Source: Cristatella mucedo
Lineage: Eukaryota > Bryozoa > Phylactolaemata > Cristatellidae
DNA: 64,000 nucleotides
Assembly (NCBI GenBank): GCA_009760855.2
Contig: WPIO01000274.1
Location: forward strand, 1-64,000
Direction: 5' to 3'
Notes under the pieces: generated by a model
Databases searched by the model: none
What the model saw: only the letters and a program-made list of their open reading frames with translations
What the model was told of the DNA's origin: nothing
Part shown: piece by piece, positions 47,097 through 59,342 of the stretch
How positions within the stretch are numbered: the first letter of the stretch is position 1
Layout: every line of letters begins with the position of its first letter
Position numbers and translations under genes: made by a program

Positions 47097-47400
47097 ATTC
47101 AAACGTTCACTTCTATGCAGATAAGACTGGTATGTTCACTTCTATGCAGATAAGACCTTTGCCTTGATTGCTCCCTGCCCATCAACATGTCGATTTCTCT
47201 CAACTCAAATAATGCACATATTGATAGATTCTGCACATGGATGGCAGCAACTTTTAAAACTGTACGTGTGATAAAAACCAACTGACTAGCATGAACGATC
47301 CACGTTTGATTTATCAATTTGAAAGGTATAGTCTCAAAATTGGCCCTGCCAGCACATCTAACACTGAATCTTCACGAAATCTAGGTGTCCCTGTTTCAAG
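47097..47400 (+). mobile_element. Degraded alpha LINE fragment
   Basis: cacttctatgcagataagac corresponds to the FYADD region. It is followed by ctcaactcaaat, acatggatggcagcaac and aaaaaccaactgactagc in alpha order. About 35 bp including ttcacttctatgcagataag is duplicated at the start. Confidence 0.6.
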
Positions 47401-47429
47401 TGAGCCATTTGCATTGGCAACTGACTACT

Positions 47430-49015
47430 CAAGAAAACAACACTAAATTAAGAGAACTTGAGCAACTTCCCCAAATCTTCCTTGTACTGTTTCAAATCAA
47501 AGACGCAGTGCCGAGTTTGTAGCCATCCAGCTGAACTCTTACATTAAAACTTAAGACTTGCTGCTCAAGTTCCAGTCTGATTTTAGAGCTGATTACTTCT
47601 CGGGGTAAGCATTGGTTTTACCAATATATCGCCCTACATAGGAATGCAGACTCAGTTATAATATCTCTGCTTTTTTGCTCGTTCTTTCAACAGGTTGTAG
47701 CACGTCGAGACCAAGTCCTTCTGAAGCTACTTTCTCGCCCGAGCATCGCTGGGAATGTAGCACTGGCATGGTTTTAGGTCTCATCTCTATAGGAAATTCT
47801 ACAGTATTGGTGTGATAAATGGACACAGATAATCCCGGGTACCTCAGAAGGATAATGTACCTCTAACGCTGTGCTAGGTCAGGTTCTTTTACTGCTGACA
47901 CACTAACTCCAGCCGTTGTGATTGCCAGGATACAATCTAGGCTTTCACTACAGATGGCACTTAGCTGAACCTTTACTTAGATCACTCCCACCCTCGAGCG
48001 TATGAAATTTTCTTAATTCCGTTGCTGTGTTTTGATGACAGATGCACAGGGATGGCAGCTGAATTTCTTACTTTGAATTTTGGTAAGATCTACTTACTAA
48101 TAATGGGCACACCAAGTGCCACTCATAAATTGGCAAGGCTAACCCTCACAATTAGCTCTGCCTGCGAACGTCCTGTTGAATCTGCACGAAATGTACGTGT
48201 CCTGCTCCAACGTGACCTTTCATTAGGTGATTACACGAGCTCCACACTCAAGTGTGCCTCCTCTAAGCCACATAGCATTGCTAAAATCTGTGCTTGCCAA
48301 AACGTCGATGCCTCATCAAAATTGGTCCACCTACTTGTGACATCACAACTAGATTTCTGTTAGATCACTGCTTGCTAGTCTAGAGGCCTGTGCAATCATT
48401 CGCTTACAGCTGGTGCAAAAGTCTGCAGCCATGATTGTCTGTTATGAGCCTCGCAGTTGATACATGATACTGCTCCTCGCCGACCTGCACTATCTCACAG
48501 TCAAGCGACACGGCGACTTCAAGGTTCTGTTACTTACCTTTTAGATCCTTTTATTCTGTGCCTCCAGTCTACCTATACAATATAATCTTCCATGAGGCTA
48601 AGCGTCGTACTATCCAATTTTTGGATATTAATTGTTTACCATTAAACTCAAAAAACCTCAAATACTTTGGAAACCGTGCATTTAGTTGGTATGCTCCGAA
48701 GCCTAGAACCCATGTCTGACATCCATCAAGACAGGGCCTGACTAGACTGCAAGCGAATAGAAACTAAAATTTCGTCTATTTAACGTAGAATTTAGTGGAT
48801 CTGTGTGAGTTTTTATGTGCTTATGTGAGCAGAAACTCTTCTCCTTGCCCTAAGCATATTTTGAAGCTGGCCATTTGCGTGTCACCCATAACCGTGATAT
48901 GCTAGTTGTCATTGAGCGAGCTACTATTAATCACTAGATCGTGCTATCTCTCCAGAAAATATAAATTGACCCGAAAGAGATTAAAGTCTCTAAGGGAACT
49001 ATATTAAATGTATTG
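47430..49015 (+). mobile_element. Degraded alpha LINE, RT to 3' end
   Basis: aagagaacttgagcaacttc matches the NYRPVS region near 26,570. It runs collinearly through ctgtgctaggtcaggttct (the SVLGPVLF block, 47,865-47,885) and agatttctgttagatcactg (48,350) to a 3' end with gaaagagattaaagtctctaaggg (48,976-48,999). Heavily mutated, an older insertion than 26,038-28,165. Confidence 0.75.
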
Positions 49016-49019
49016 TTTA

Positions 49020-49600
49020 TTTGTCTATTAAAGGAGCTCCTTTTTTAGTCGGTGCTTAACTCATAGAGCTTAAATGTTCTTCGCAGTGCCTCAGTTAGAG
49101 CTTGGCTCAGGCTGCTCTAAACTAAAGGCCTTATACTTCTGACACGGGCTGTGTAATGCGGTTAACCTCTGATTACTTTCGACCAAGTTCAGTGATACCG
49201 GAATATGGAAAAGCAACAAAACAGTCAGAGATGCTGCCTCGTGCTCCAAAAAACCGACTCCTGTAAATAATTGTGATATAAAGAGCGTAATATTAGTTAC
49301 AACTAGTCCATGTAGTTAATGTAGAACAATTTCTTAATTAGCCAGAGTGACATGGCTGTACCGAGCTAGCCATATTACTTGCATTACTATCAAAGATGCA
49401 CTTACTTGCTGAAACCAAAATCGCAACATAAACGTTAAAGCCCTAAACAAATATATTGATTATTACTTTTAACATATCCTGCCAATATTTACCGTTTTTA
49501 AAAATAGTTCTTTTTTTCGAGTGTCTGATAACAGTAACTTCCGTCAAATATTTGCCGATTTGATACCCAGTAAATAAATAAATAAATCCAAGCTGATTGA
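49020..49600. other. Spacer, nothing recognised
   Basis: No exon or repeat that I could support. Confidence 0.5.
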
Positions 49601-49619
49601 ACAGCCTCTTTCTGTATAG

Positions 49620-49735
49620 CGACAGAAGAGCCTTTATGGCTATCACCACTGCTTGCAGTTTCGATAAAGGATCGCCCACTGCAGGAATCAAACCCACGAC
49701 CTCGGTCCCGAGGTCGTGTGTTCGATAAGTAGGCA
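49620..49735. mobile_element. Head-to-head tRNA-like SINE pieces forming a palindrome
   Basis: CACGACCTCGG (49,695-49,705) and CCGAGGTCGTG (49,708-49,718) form a perfect 11 bp inverted repeat with a 2 nt centre. The minus strand reads onward into GGTTTGATTCC, a good Pol III B box. The plus strand reads into tgtgttcgataag, a poorer B-box-like stretch. This looks like two SINE 3' halves facing apart. A boxes are absent. Confidence 0.45.
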
Positions 49736-49859
49736 ATGTTTTTTTAAAGCTGTTTGCATATTATTTGTACTTCGTAGTTCGTTCATTCCCTGTAGAAGCA
49801 CAACCTTCAACATCTATTGCAGCCAATAACAAAAATCTGGCGGATGCTATCACAAAAAT

Positions 49860-50039
49860 ATGACAGCTGTTGTTAGTGGACTGAGCATGGAACAAGTGGA
49901 GCAGATTGCACGTGCTCTGACCGAAAGCGGGCTGCTGATCAGCGGAGAGAAAGAGACTATACTGGTAACCAATTATGCATTGTTCGTTCAAGCTGCCCTC
50001 AAAGCCGAAAGCTACTTGACAGATCTTGCTATTGATTAG
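49860..50039 (+). CDS. Short unrecognised open frame (59 codons)
   Basis: An ATG-to-TAG frame reading MTAVVSGLSMEQVEQIARAL and onward through TESGLLISGEKETILVTNY. It is rich in helix-forming charged and aliphatic residues, unlike random translation of the AT-rich surroundings. Upstream in-frame stop at 49,827. It could be a single exon, a gene remnant or chance. No family recognised. Confidence 0.25.
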   Translation: MTAVVSGLSMEQVEQIARALTESGLLISGEKETILVTNYALFVQAALKAESYLTDLAID

Positions 50040-51835
50040 TTTACCTTGTCTTTCGAAGCTGTATGTAAAGGCATGCCTTAACCGATATGATCTCATCCTA
50101 ATTTATTTTGATGCCAAAGAGAATTAGGTGCTGCATATATCTCCTCCAGTGACATAAGCTCTGTTGCCTGCTCCAGGTCTTGAAATAAACGTCCGGTTCG
50201 TTATGTGACAGCACCTTAGCTTAGGTCAGTCCTACGTCTGGAACTGGAAAAAGAGTGCGACCCAATTCCCAAGTTGTCCTTAATCGTGCATCCTTAGAAG
50301 CGTTTATTAATTTTTTTAAGTTATGCACAACGATATTACCATAAACCTGTTATAAGATGTTGCAGGCGTCTTTTTCCTAGTAGGAGTATTCACTGCCGGT
50401 TGACTAAAATATACTACTGCGATAAAAGTATCAATAATATGTTTAGGTAGTTGGGTAAAAACTGCTAGAGAATTTAATCTTGGTATTGCCACTTCGCCGA
50501 TGCTCGGAAGAAAGCATATTGTGATTACGGCAATTTAGTCGGCAGAGGCTTTAAAGCTTTCAGCCCAGCTCCAACTGACATACTTTTTCTTAACTGAAAA
50601 AGCACTACAGTTTTGTCCATCTGCATCTCTCATTCTTTGGCCTTGCTTCATTATAAAAGAGAAACCATTTGGTAGGGTGCGAATCTAGCGGTATCCCCTA
50701 CTTGGCTATGACTCTGCCTCGCCGTCGTGCCTGCGTCCTTCCTATATCCGTGTTATTGCTGTCTGGGTAGCCAGTCAGCACGTACCTTCAAGCCATCAAG
50801 CCGTTGTGACTCTTGTCCAGTCCCGACTCTTTTCCAATTCGTCTCACTATTAGCAGTCGGAAGTAGCAGCATAAAAAGTCTCCCTTTGATGAAACCGTAG
50901 TAGTTTATTTGCCATTATTGTGTACTATTCTAATTGCATGACTTCTGCGAGTTTCTTTCCATATTGATACAAGTTCTCATACCTTCGAAAGTATCTAGAT
51001 AGTGTAAGGCTGTTTAATAACGCGCTAGTCAGCCTAAGACATTCTGGTGTTGGCAAGTAACTATTAAGTTTGTAGGCATTTTCAGTGACAATGCTTCCTC
51101 CGTTGTCCCTCAGCAGAACGTTAGTAAAATAGATAAAGGTCACTTTTTTTGGATAACCTTACAAGGACAGCTGTCACTAGCTCAATTTATACGACATAGA
51201 CTTACCGTGCCAACTTAGCTATTGTCTCCTATGCTTTTCCGTGATCTCTTGAAGGCTGCAGTGGCATTAATGTAGATCGGGTGAGTTCAAGGAGTTCAGG
51301 CCAGTTTCGGCAGGTTAGAGAGTTCTGAAAGCTTAGCCATGCTCAGCAGAGAACAAGTAAGTTAGGTAAGTAGGGTAAGGTTCGGTATATTTCTGGAAGC
51401 TCTCACAAATATTGGAGTTTAAATAAGTTCAGTAAATTCTAGTAGCAAGTCTTATTATTGCACTAATGTCAGCTATCTAGCTTGTGACATTTGTGCAATT
51501 TCTTCTGAGATAAATCAGTAGGAATTGAAAATAAGCAACACAGTACCTATAAATAAAAGCTGTTAGATTTCACACTACATGTACAAAAGTGTGATTTAGG
51601 CTTAATTGAAGTTTATAGCGCCTCCATAAGAAAAATTGAGCATTATAGTGAACCCATTCCAACTTGAAAGTCTGGTGTGTTTTTAAAAACAAGGCCCGAA
51701 TGTTTGTGTCAGCTCTGGCCAAACAGACTCGGCATGACGTTTGTCTCTCTTGCGACTGCTTTTTGCAGCACAGCACGAACACTGCTACGAAAGCAGCTGG
51801 TTACCTCGTAGACATCGTGCTAAAGAATTGGAAGA
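50040..51835. other. Spacer, nothing recognised
   Basis: About 1.8 kb with only short opposing frames and no repeat that I recognise. Confidence 0.5.
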
Positions 51836-52315
51836 CAAGAGCCAGTGCCTTCGTTGCTACTCTTCGCCAGGTCAGACCCTGACCTAGCCGATCGAATCGA
51901 AGGTAAAGGAGCCAGCGCCTCCAGTGCTCCTCTTCGCCGGGATAAGTCCAAAGCAACTTTAAATCCTTTGGAGACCGTGCATTTAGTTCATATTCTCCCA
52001 AAGCCTGGAACTCCCTCCCGACCTGCGTCAGAACATCCCCTGACCTGACCACATTTAAAAAGAACTTAAAAAAACACCTATTTAGGACAGCATTTAGTGG
52101 GTCCCTGTGATTCGTCTTTGATGTGCCTATGCGTGCTGACACTGTGCATGCTGCCACTAACCACATTTGCATGCTGACCCTGTGCATGTCACCCCTAACC
52201 ATATTATTCAATTTTTGTTTTTTTCAAGCATAATTTTTACTTTGCATTTTCCCTTTGCAGCAAATGCAAACCACCTAAAAAGAGATTGAGTTCTCTGGGG
52301 GTGCTTTACTAAGTG

Positions 52316-52350
<35 letters not shown>

Positions 52351-52435
52351 GCGAACTTACCGATCTTTTTTGAAGGTAGAGAACCGGTAGGTGCTCCTCT
52401 TTGCCAGGAAGTCGGCGAAGCTGAAAAACTAATGG
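51836..52435. repeat. Three diverged copies of a ~70 bp repeat around an alpha insertion
   Basis: Copies near 51,838 (gccagtgccttcgttgctac), 51,908 (gccagcgcctccagtgctcc) and 52,385 (accggtaggtgctcctcttt) each end in a ctcttcgccagg-like motif. The alpha fragment sits between copies 2 and 3. Confidence 0.5.
51952..52350 (+). mobile_element. Alpha LINE 3' fragment
   Basis: It starts at aactttaaatcctttggag, continues through ccaaagcctggaactccctc to the 3' hairpin (aaaccacctaaaaagag, then gagttctctgggggtg). It ends with eleven TTA units (52,318-52,350), the longest pure tail in the window, so it is perhaps a young copy. Confidence 0.88.
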
Positions 52436-52755
52436 CTGATGTCGAACAGCAAGGACTTCGCTAAGAAAAATCCAGGTGAGTCACCATAATTAAGACCAGG
52501 CAAAGTCCACAATGAGCGTATCCAGGTGAAAATTCAATGAAGTCCTGGTGAGTATCCATTTAGTTAGCCCTAGTGAGTATCCCACATGTGAGACTAAGTG
52601 AGTCTTCTGTGAGTGAGATCTGATGAGTAATCAATGAATAACCTAGTTAAGTGAATCCATTTTTTAAGTTAATCGTCAGTAATGAATTGCACCCTAATTC
52701 AACGTATCTTCACGTATACCTAGGCCCGAGCACTAGTAGCTGCTGAGTGTCACCC
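52355..52755. other. Spacer with short gtgag-type repeats
   Basis: Loose repetition of tgagtatcca and gagtgag-like motifs at 52,470-52,640; no gene. Confidence 0.4.
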
Positions 52756-52759
52756 AAGA

Positions 52760-52905
52760 GAGTACTGTTTTGCACACTAACAGCTAAAGCTACTGCAGCA
52801 GGACATACCGTAGCCAACAGACTTCATCTAAGGAAATTAAAATGAAAATGAGAAGCATAGCCGAGTCACGAAGGTAATCAAGGAAGTGAGTAATAGTGTT
52901 TTCTT
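52760..52905 (-). mobile_element. Beta LINE 3' remnant
   Basis: gtagccaacagacttcatct and atgagaagcatagccgagtc match the beta tail on the minus strand (compare 4336-4390). Confidence 0.65.
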
Positions 52906-52949
52906 AAACAGTTGTACAGCAGCATTAGATACCTCAATCTTTCTCTAGT

Positions 52950-53180
52950 CACTGCACATGATGAAAATGAATCAGATCAAAATTATTAGTGGTAACATGC
53001 CCAATGAAGGCAAGCCTAGCAAGGTTGGAGTTGACATTCACCGGTCCAGCATGCACGACATGGTTACTGGTGGTTTGTCTGGTGTCAGCATACATTGGCA
53101 CACCTATAGAAATCAATAAGATCCTATGCATGCTAAACAGGTGCCTCTAAGGCATTTTTACGTTTTTACAGTCGGGGGAT
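52950..53180 (-). mobile_element. Alpha LINE 3' remnant
   Basis: ttattagtggtaacatgccc, caaggttggagttgacattc and ccagcatgcacgacatggtt follow the minus-strand alpha 3' order. Confidence 0.6.
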
Positions 53181-53209
53181 GATGTTACGCTTGTAGAGAA
53201 TGGTGAATG

Positions 53210-53740
53210 TGCTTTGGCAGCAAACCAACTACAGGCGCCATCTGCAGCTAGTGCACAACTCTGCAGATAGGCTTGTCTGCCGTGAGTTTTGCGTTCGTAG
53301 CATCGGATCATTTTTTTCACTGACCTGCACTTGCTTCCAGTCAAGCAAAGCATCGACTTCAAGCTTTCGTCACTCACTTTTTAGTTCCGTACTTTCTTTG
53401 GCTCCAGGTTACCTATTAGATCAACTTCCTACCAGGCTAAGCATGTACAACTCGATTTTCGGAATCTGTTTACCAGTACATCGTACAAATCTGGTATTAC
53501 AGCATTTGTCGGGCCCATGTGCTTCGTTCTGTATGTGCTCACTGGTGTTGACACCATGCATACTGCCACTAACCATAATTTCATGACCTATAATAACCTC
53601 TGACCATGTTATTCTTGCTGTTCATTAAGCATGCAATAACTATTAAATTATAATTATTCAAAACCATACCCCCTTATCATCGTATTTCCTTTGGAACATA
53701 ATCTGCTAAAGTGCCTAAAAAGTAATTTAGGTCTCCGATA
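53210..53740 (+). mobile_element. Degraded alpha LINE fragment
   Basis: cagctagtgcacaactctgc, then aggcttgtctgccgtgag and ccagtcaagcaaagcatcga, matches 27,530-27,650. It ends near tgctaaagtgcctaaaaag (53,705-53,723). Confidence 0.7.
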
Positions 53741-53744
53741 TAGA

Positions 53745-55600
53745 TCCGATATCCGTTCTGCGTTGAGACGTCCACCGACCGCACATACGTGTGGAGGGGA
53801 TTGTTGCCTGCCGTGTGGCCGTGCAGTAGTGAAGGGCATTTCTGTCAATCGTGGTTGATTCGTCGCCGAGTTTCGGCGTCAAGTCGTTCGGCGGTCGGTT
53901 GCTGAGTTGATTATTAGCGTCTAGTTGTCAGTCGTCTTCACGTTGCAAACCCGTTTCGTTGTTGCCTAGTTGAAAGTAGGTTGACTTAATTATCAACACG
54001 ATCAAATAATCTATTTTACTCTCAAAATAGTGCCCATATAGCGAACTGATGCAGCACGATGCGAAGAATCGAGCTTGATTTGAGGGTGAATATATTAAAA
54101 TTTTAGAGTAAGGAAAGATGTGCCCGTACAAAGTAAGTTGTTGAGAGATTTTTCTGCTGTCGAATTGCGGACGTTTGCAACACTTGCTGCACAGGACTTC
54201 GGATATGCGTGTGTCCAGGAAAACAGGATGATTTCAAATCACTGAGGGAGCTGTGGTTCGTTTAGATTAAAAATAATGCTTGACTTTGCATGCTAATAAT
54301 GTGTGCTAGAGGCCAAGTATACATTGGAAAAAGAGTGAATCTTACTTTAAAGCCTTTTTGGATTACAGATTTTGGTTGACATCAATCCTCCGATGTCTCC
54401 CGCGAGACAGTACCAAAACCATGGGCCGGTGTGTAGTGCCTCATTCTCAGGTGAAGCTTTTCGATCAGGATTTCTTTTGTTTCGTGGTTGAATGCAGTGG
54501 ACTGAGGTGGATTGTGGTATTAGCCTCGGTCATTGCGATCTTATTTCAGTGGACTTCGTGAGAACAAGATAGTGGAATCGAGCGAAACTTTCTGTGTAGA
54601 TTATACGTGTAGCGTAGTTTGATATTCCAAACTTTCTGGAGCTGTTTGCTGCTGGATTTGTGGTGGATTTGACGTCAACTTCAATGAATTTCGGTGGACT
54701 GTGGTGTACAGGCATGCGTCGTCAAAGATCATTTGCATAAAACTTGGATGGGCTCAGCGACACGAAAATTTGGTGGACAGATAAATTCAAACGTATGCTA
54801 CAATATCAGCACAAGAATTTGAGCTCGGCAACGCTAACGTCCGGTCGTTTGTTTAGCCTCATTAGATTGGATTGTGTGGATTGTGGTAATTCGTTGAACC
54901 CAAGAAAAGGGCTGCAACGGTCAAGCGATCCCTGGTGGTCCGGTCGAAACACGAAGGTTTGAGCCCTCAGCTGTGCTAGTGAAGGGAGCCTGCCAATTGG
55001 ACAGGGAAGCTAGCTTGCTTGGGCCAATGCTGCTGCGTTCGAGGTCAGGGTCAAGCATAAGCTGCTGAATGGTTTGGCTGCAAAGTTGCAAGCAGCCGTT
55101 GGCTTAAAAATGCCGAGTTCAGAGAATTTGCCATGTCTGACGTGTCTTTTGCTGACCATTTAACTGGACTGTCATCAAGCATGCATAGATGACTTTGCTA
55201 CATTGTGACCACGGTCATCTGGAGGCATAGTCGGCACGAGCTGCGGCAGATCGGCTTGATCTGGCTTTTTGCTGCAGACATTGGCATTGGACCTCGTTCT
55301 GCAGTAATCGACGCCCCAATCGGCTCTGCCCAAGTGCTACTGCTGCATGTCTACCAGGTTCCAGTGCATAAATAACAGGGGAATTCGTGGTCTCCAATGC
55401 AATTATGCATCCCACTCTGGCTGGTGATCAGCATAAGCAAGTGTACCAATACTACTTCCTCGATCTAGGAGATGGGTCAGCATTTAACAGAAAAGTAACT
55501 TCGGCTTCGAGCCAGCTACATTGAGCATTCTTAAGCCACTTAGTCCTTGTGGCTTTGTGGAGTTGAAGCCGGAGATACGTCACATTACATCAAACACAGA
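53745..55600. other. Mixed-composition spacer, no supported gene
   Basis: Somewhat GC-richer at 53,745-54,000. Short frames at 54,358 and 54,744 show no motif. A donor-like cattctcag|gtgaag lies near 54,450 downstream of an ATG, too weak to call an exon. Confidence 0.45.
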
Positions 55601-55602
55601 GA

Positions 55603-55795
55603 TTGACAGTTCAAGTGCTCCCACAGACTTATCCCAGCTTAAGTCACGATATTTCTGGACTTAAGAACTTTAAAAAGGAGCTAAAAAAACTCACACGATC
55701 CTTACAGCTTTTTACTCGTGCTGACAAAGCACAACTGACTGGCATGCTTCTTCTCCAGCCAATGCCTTGTTTGTATCAATGTAATTTTATTGTTA
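55603..55795 (+). mobile_element. Possible LINE ORF C-terminus
   Basis: The frame contains ISGLKNFKKELKKLTRSLQL, like the phase in many LINE ORFs where LxxFKxxLKxxL follows the WNSLP motif. No other part of an element is visible. Confidence 0.3.
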
Positions 55796-55854
55796 AGGTC
55801 ATGGGTGCGGCCGCCGGAAGCCAGTCCGAGCATCGAGGTTACAACCGTCTACTC

Positions 55855-58430
55855 TAGCCGTCTCCAGAAGTAGCAGTGAGAAACGCCTGGCAGTCTTCTG
55901 AATGAAGCTTTTGAAATTGAGGCAGCTGTCGAACACGACACCTAGATTACGAGCACGTGGTGAAGGTCGCACAATAGCAGCACCTATTAGAACAGCAAAG
56001 CCTTTTAATCCAGCCACACGCTTAGGGTGTCCTATGAGCAGCAGTTCGGTTTTTATCGTCATTTAATTTCAGGAAGTTTTCCGACATCCAGGATCGAATA
56101 TCGGCAAGGCAAGAATTCAGTTTCTCAGTTTCTGCAGCAGATTCCTACGGTTTAAATGACAAATACAGCTGAGTATTGTCAGCATAGAAGTGATATCCTA
56201 TTCCATGGGCCTTAATCACTTTTCCCAGAGGTTGCGTATAAATAGAGAACAGCAAGGGACCAAGTACAGACCCTTGAGGGACTCCACAGGTGACCCCTTC
56301 TCATGTCTGAGACCTGACCCCCACACGACACGGATTGAACACGACCAGACAAGTATGATTTAAACCATGCCAGTGCTTCGTCTGCCAGACCGATCGTTGT
56401 TCTCAATCGTTCAAGCAGAACTTCGTGATCAATGGTGTCGAAGGCAGCAGACAGATCTAGCAGAGCTAGGGCAGTGACATTCCCATCGTCGTTGCCACGT
56501 AGAATGTCATTGCCAACACGGAGGAGAGCAGTTTCAGTAGAGTGCTGCCTCTTGAAACCTGATTGAAATGTTTCTGACATTCCATTATTTTCAATATGTT
56601 CAACTAGCTGCTTGGCAACAATTTTTAAGAATCTTTGATAAGAACGGAAGAAGGGAAACTGGACGATAGTTTGCTAGGACATCTGTGTCTAATCCAGGCT
56701 TTTTTTAAGAATAGGTCTAACGATTGCCGATTTGAAGGACTTGAGGACGACCCATTTTTCCCCAAAGAAGCATTAAAAATCTTGGTTATGGTAGGGCTAA
56801 GGTGGTCTGCAAGTGAAGACCACAGAGATGAAGGTATAGAGTCTTCAGGAGACGAGCTCTTTTTGCTAGACCTTATTAAGGCAGCCACATCACAGGCAGA
56901 AACATCAGTTAACCTTTTAAGAAAGGTCACAGGTTGAGGAACGGCGATTGATTTGGTCGGAGTGGGCTTAATGGAGGCACGAATGTGCACAATTTTTTCA
57001 GTAAAGAAGGCTGAAAACTTTTCGGCTGAGCCCCTTAATATCTGGGGAGTCAGACCTGACAGCATTGGCCAGTAAATGGTTTTACTGTCTTAGAAATCTG
57101 TTTAGTGTCCGACTGGCAGGAATTCAGTTTTTCTAATGAAAAAGAAGCATTGGCTTTTTTTAAGCTTTCGGGTGTAAACTCGAAGGAAGTCTTTAAAATT
57201 GACTAGGTCTGCATCAGACCCCGATTTCTTGAAACGACGTTCCAGCCTCTGCTTAACACGGCGCATCTTAAGCAGTTTGTTTGTAAATTGAAAGCAATCT
57301 CGACGACTTTGCACAGGTAGAGCGAACAGGAGCATGCTTGTCAAGAGCACTCCTAAGTGTCATGTTCATCGCATCTGTGAGGGTATCGAGGCTGCCGGTC
57401 GAGTCTGAATGCAGATCAAGAAGGCCTGCATCACAAACAGATTTCAAAACCTTGTCCATGTCAATGCTTCGTAAATTACGTCATTTGGCAAATTAGACAT
57501 TGCCCTGCACGTACGAGGGAGCAGGAACAGTAAACGAGACCGAACATGATCTGAGAGGTTCAGTGGGCACACCACAAAGTCAGTGGGGAGGATATCCTTA
57601 GTGATCACGAGATCTAGAATGTGGCCACCGACGTGGGTGCTATGATTAACGTGTTGGGCCAAACCAAAATTTTCAAGACAGGCAAGAACTGAGCAGACCT
57701 GGCTGTTGCTAGGGTTGTCAACGTGAATAGTGAAGTCTCCTACAATCAGTAGCGGCCTTTCACACACAAATATTTTAGCGAGGAACTCTGAAAACTCCTC
57801 TATAAACAAGTTTGGACAGCCAGGAGGCCCGGTATATCACAACGGTGAGAGGCATTGTCTTTGATGAAGACCTGATAGCAACCGATTCAAACGATGACCC
57901 ATGCGAGAAACTGCACATTTTATAGCTAAACGATTCGCGAACAACAATTGCAACCCGCCACCAACCTTGTCAGAACGCATGGACGGATAGAATTAAAAGC
58001 CGGGTGGGGTGGTCTCGGAAATACAACTGCTGGAACGAGGCGTCATCCAGGTTTCGGTAAGCAGAAATGCATCTAGCTTCTCCTGGACCACCTGATCGCG
58101 GATAAGTAACCCCTTTGGTTTTTTTAGCGAGCGGACATTTAGTAGGCGGAATTTAAGAGGTTGTCCAACAACTTGGCGACGGCGATGAAGTGGCCTGAAT
58201 TCTATACCGTTTGCGTCCGGCCCGGCGGACGCTGGCTCTTCGAATTTGAATTTGACCTTGGTAACGGCCGTGGGACGACGTTTCACAACGTGCTGGGCTA
58301 CAGCGGGTGGGCTACTACCGCAACAAGTACGACTTAGGGCTTTAAACTTACGAGGCGTAGGTTTGATAGCCGAGCTGTTGATGGGGCGAACGCAGGATGC
58401 AGGTAGGTTCACACTGACCCGCCGGAGAAG
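55855..58430 (-). mobile_element. Beta-family LINE, endonuclease and RT, broken
   Basis: The most complete beta copy. In minus-strand order: an N-terminal APE endonuclease start (FRLLNVRSLKKPKG, LLTETWM; 58,175-58,020), the GDFTIHVDN endonuclease motif (near 57,740), a linker, then the RT with LLDLSAAFDTIDH (near 56,470), [13 protein letters not shown] (near 56,270) and YADNTQ (56,186-56,170). The catalytic YADD second Asp is Asn here, and several frameshifts are present, so it is inactive. The C-terminus ends around 55,855 with RNLGVVFDSCLNFKSF, collinear with 18,350-18,500. Confidence 0.93.
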
Positions 58431-58550
58431 GCCCGCTGGTAGGTATCGACTAATGGCGACATCGCATCTTATGCTAAGCAGGTCCTGTTTTGAGCGTTGT
58501 CTAGAGTGCTCTCCTCGAGGAAAAATGGCTTAGGACGCTCTTCCTCCCCG

Positions 58551-58996
58551 ATGTGGGCTGCCGCACTATGCATGCGAAATTCATGCTGACTTTGCTGGTT
58601 TTATAATTTACTTTCTGTCGATCGCGTTGTCTTCGTGCGACAGCTCGAGGCAATGGCTGCATTCCCTAATTTGATCCAGCAGGGTTCATGACCAGTGGCA
58701 TTGTTAAGGCGCGAACCTGTAGTAATCCCAGCACACAGCAACTTATCTTTTGAGGCTGTTTTATAAGCGCAACGCAGACGAGTAAACGTTGGCTCACGTC
58801 AGCGCCATAAATGGAATACCGTTTTCAGAAATTCGATTCGCTTCGGTAAAGAATATAAACCCACTAATTTGGCTTCAAGGCAAACGGTGTTACGGAGCCC
58901 ATGCGAATAGAGGTTAGAGGAATGATGCGGGCGTACGATTGTGCTTCCTTCACAGCAAAGTAAGTGACTAGAAAAAGATTGAGTCTCTACCGTCAA
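58551..58996 (+). repeat. Delta repeat copy 1 (LINE-tailed, ~450 bp)
   Basis: It matches 59,832-60,300 over its whole length (atgtgggctgccgcac; caatggctgcatt; gcgccataaat; tagaggaatgatg). It ends with gtaagtgactagaaaaagat, a diverged alpha-type 3' hairpin. No coding frame is shared, which suggests a non-autonomous element or a LINE 3' UTR. Confidence 0.8.
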
Positions 58997-59011
58997 GCCG
59001 CCCTACTCTGC

Positions 59012-59335
59012 GGCGCTCGTACTGCGAGCGCCTTCGCGGCGTCGGATTCCCGCCCGGCGAACGTGCAGGCTGAAGGTGATTTTGCGCTCGCACCGGCCTA
59101 GCGATGGGCCTTGGACGTTCGCCGACGGCGACATCAAAGGCCTACTAGCCCCCTCCGCAGACGTCAGCTCGGCGGCCGCTTCCTGTCGGACCGCCTACGC
59201 TTTGTTGATGCGGCGGCGCGTAGTTAAGAGACGAGAGGGTCGCCAGAGGATTCTTGCTAGTCAAAAGATGGGGCCACGGCCAGCAGGTGGGATTGTAGGA
59301 AAGAGTACCACCCGGGAGATTTACCAACCGGATTT
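59012..59335 (+). repeat. Epsilon GC-rich repeat copy 1
   Basis: It matches 62,612-62,925 (gattttgcgctcgcacc; gacatcaaaggcc; cctacgctttgttgatg; agcaggtgggatt). It starts with a GGCGCTCG/CGAGCGCC hairpin (59,012-59,032). It is joined directly to a truncated alpha fragment, with gatttaccaacc occurring twice at the junction. Confidence 0.75.
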
Positions 59336-59342
59336 ACCAACC

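Noticed and set aside
49700-49718. Intact tRNA gene
   Set aside because: Only a B-box half is present; no A box or cloverleaf can be drawn.
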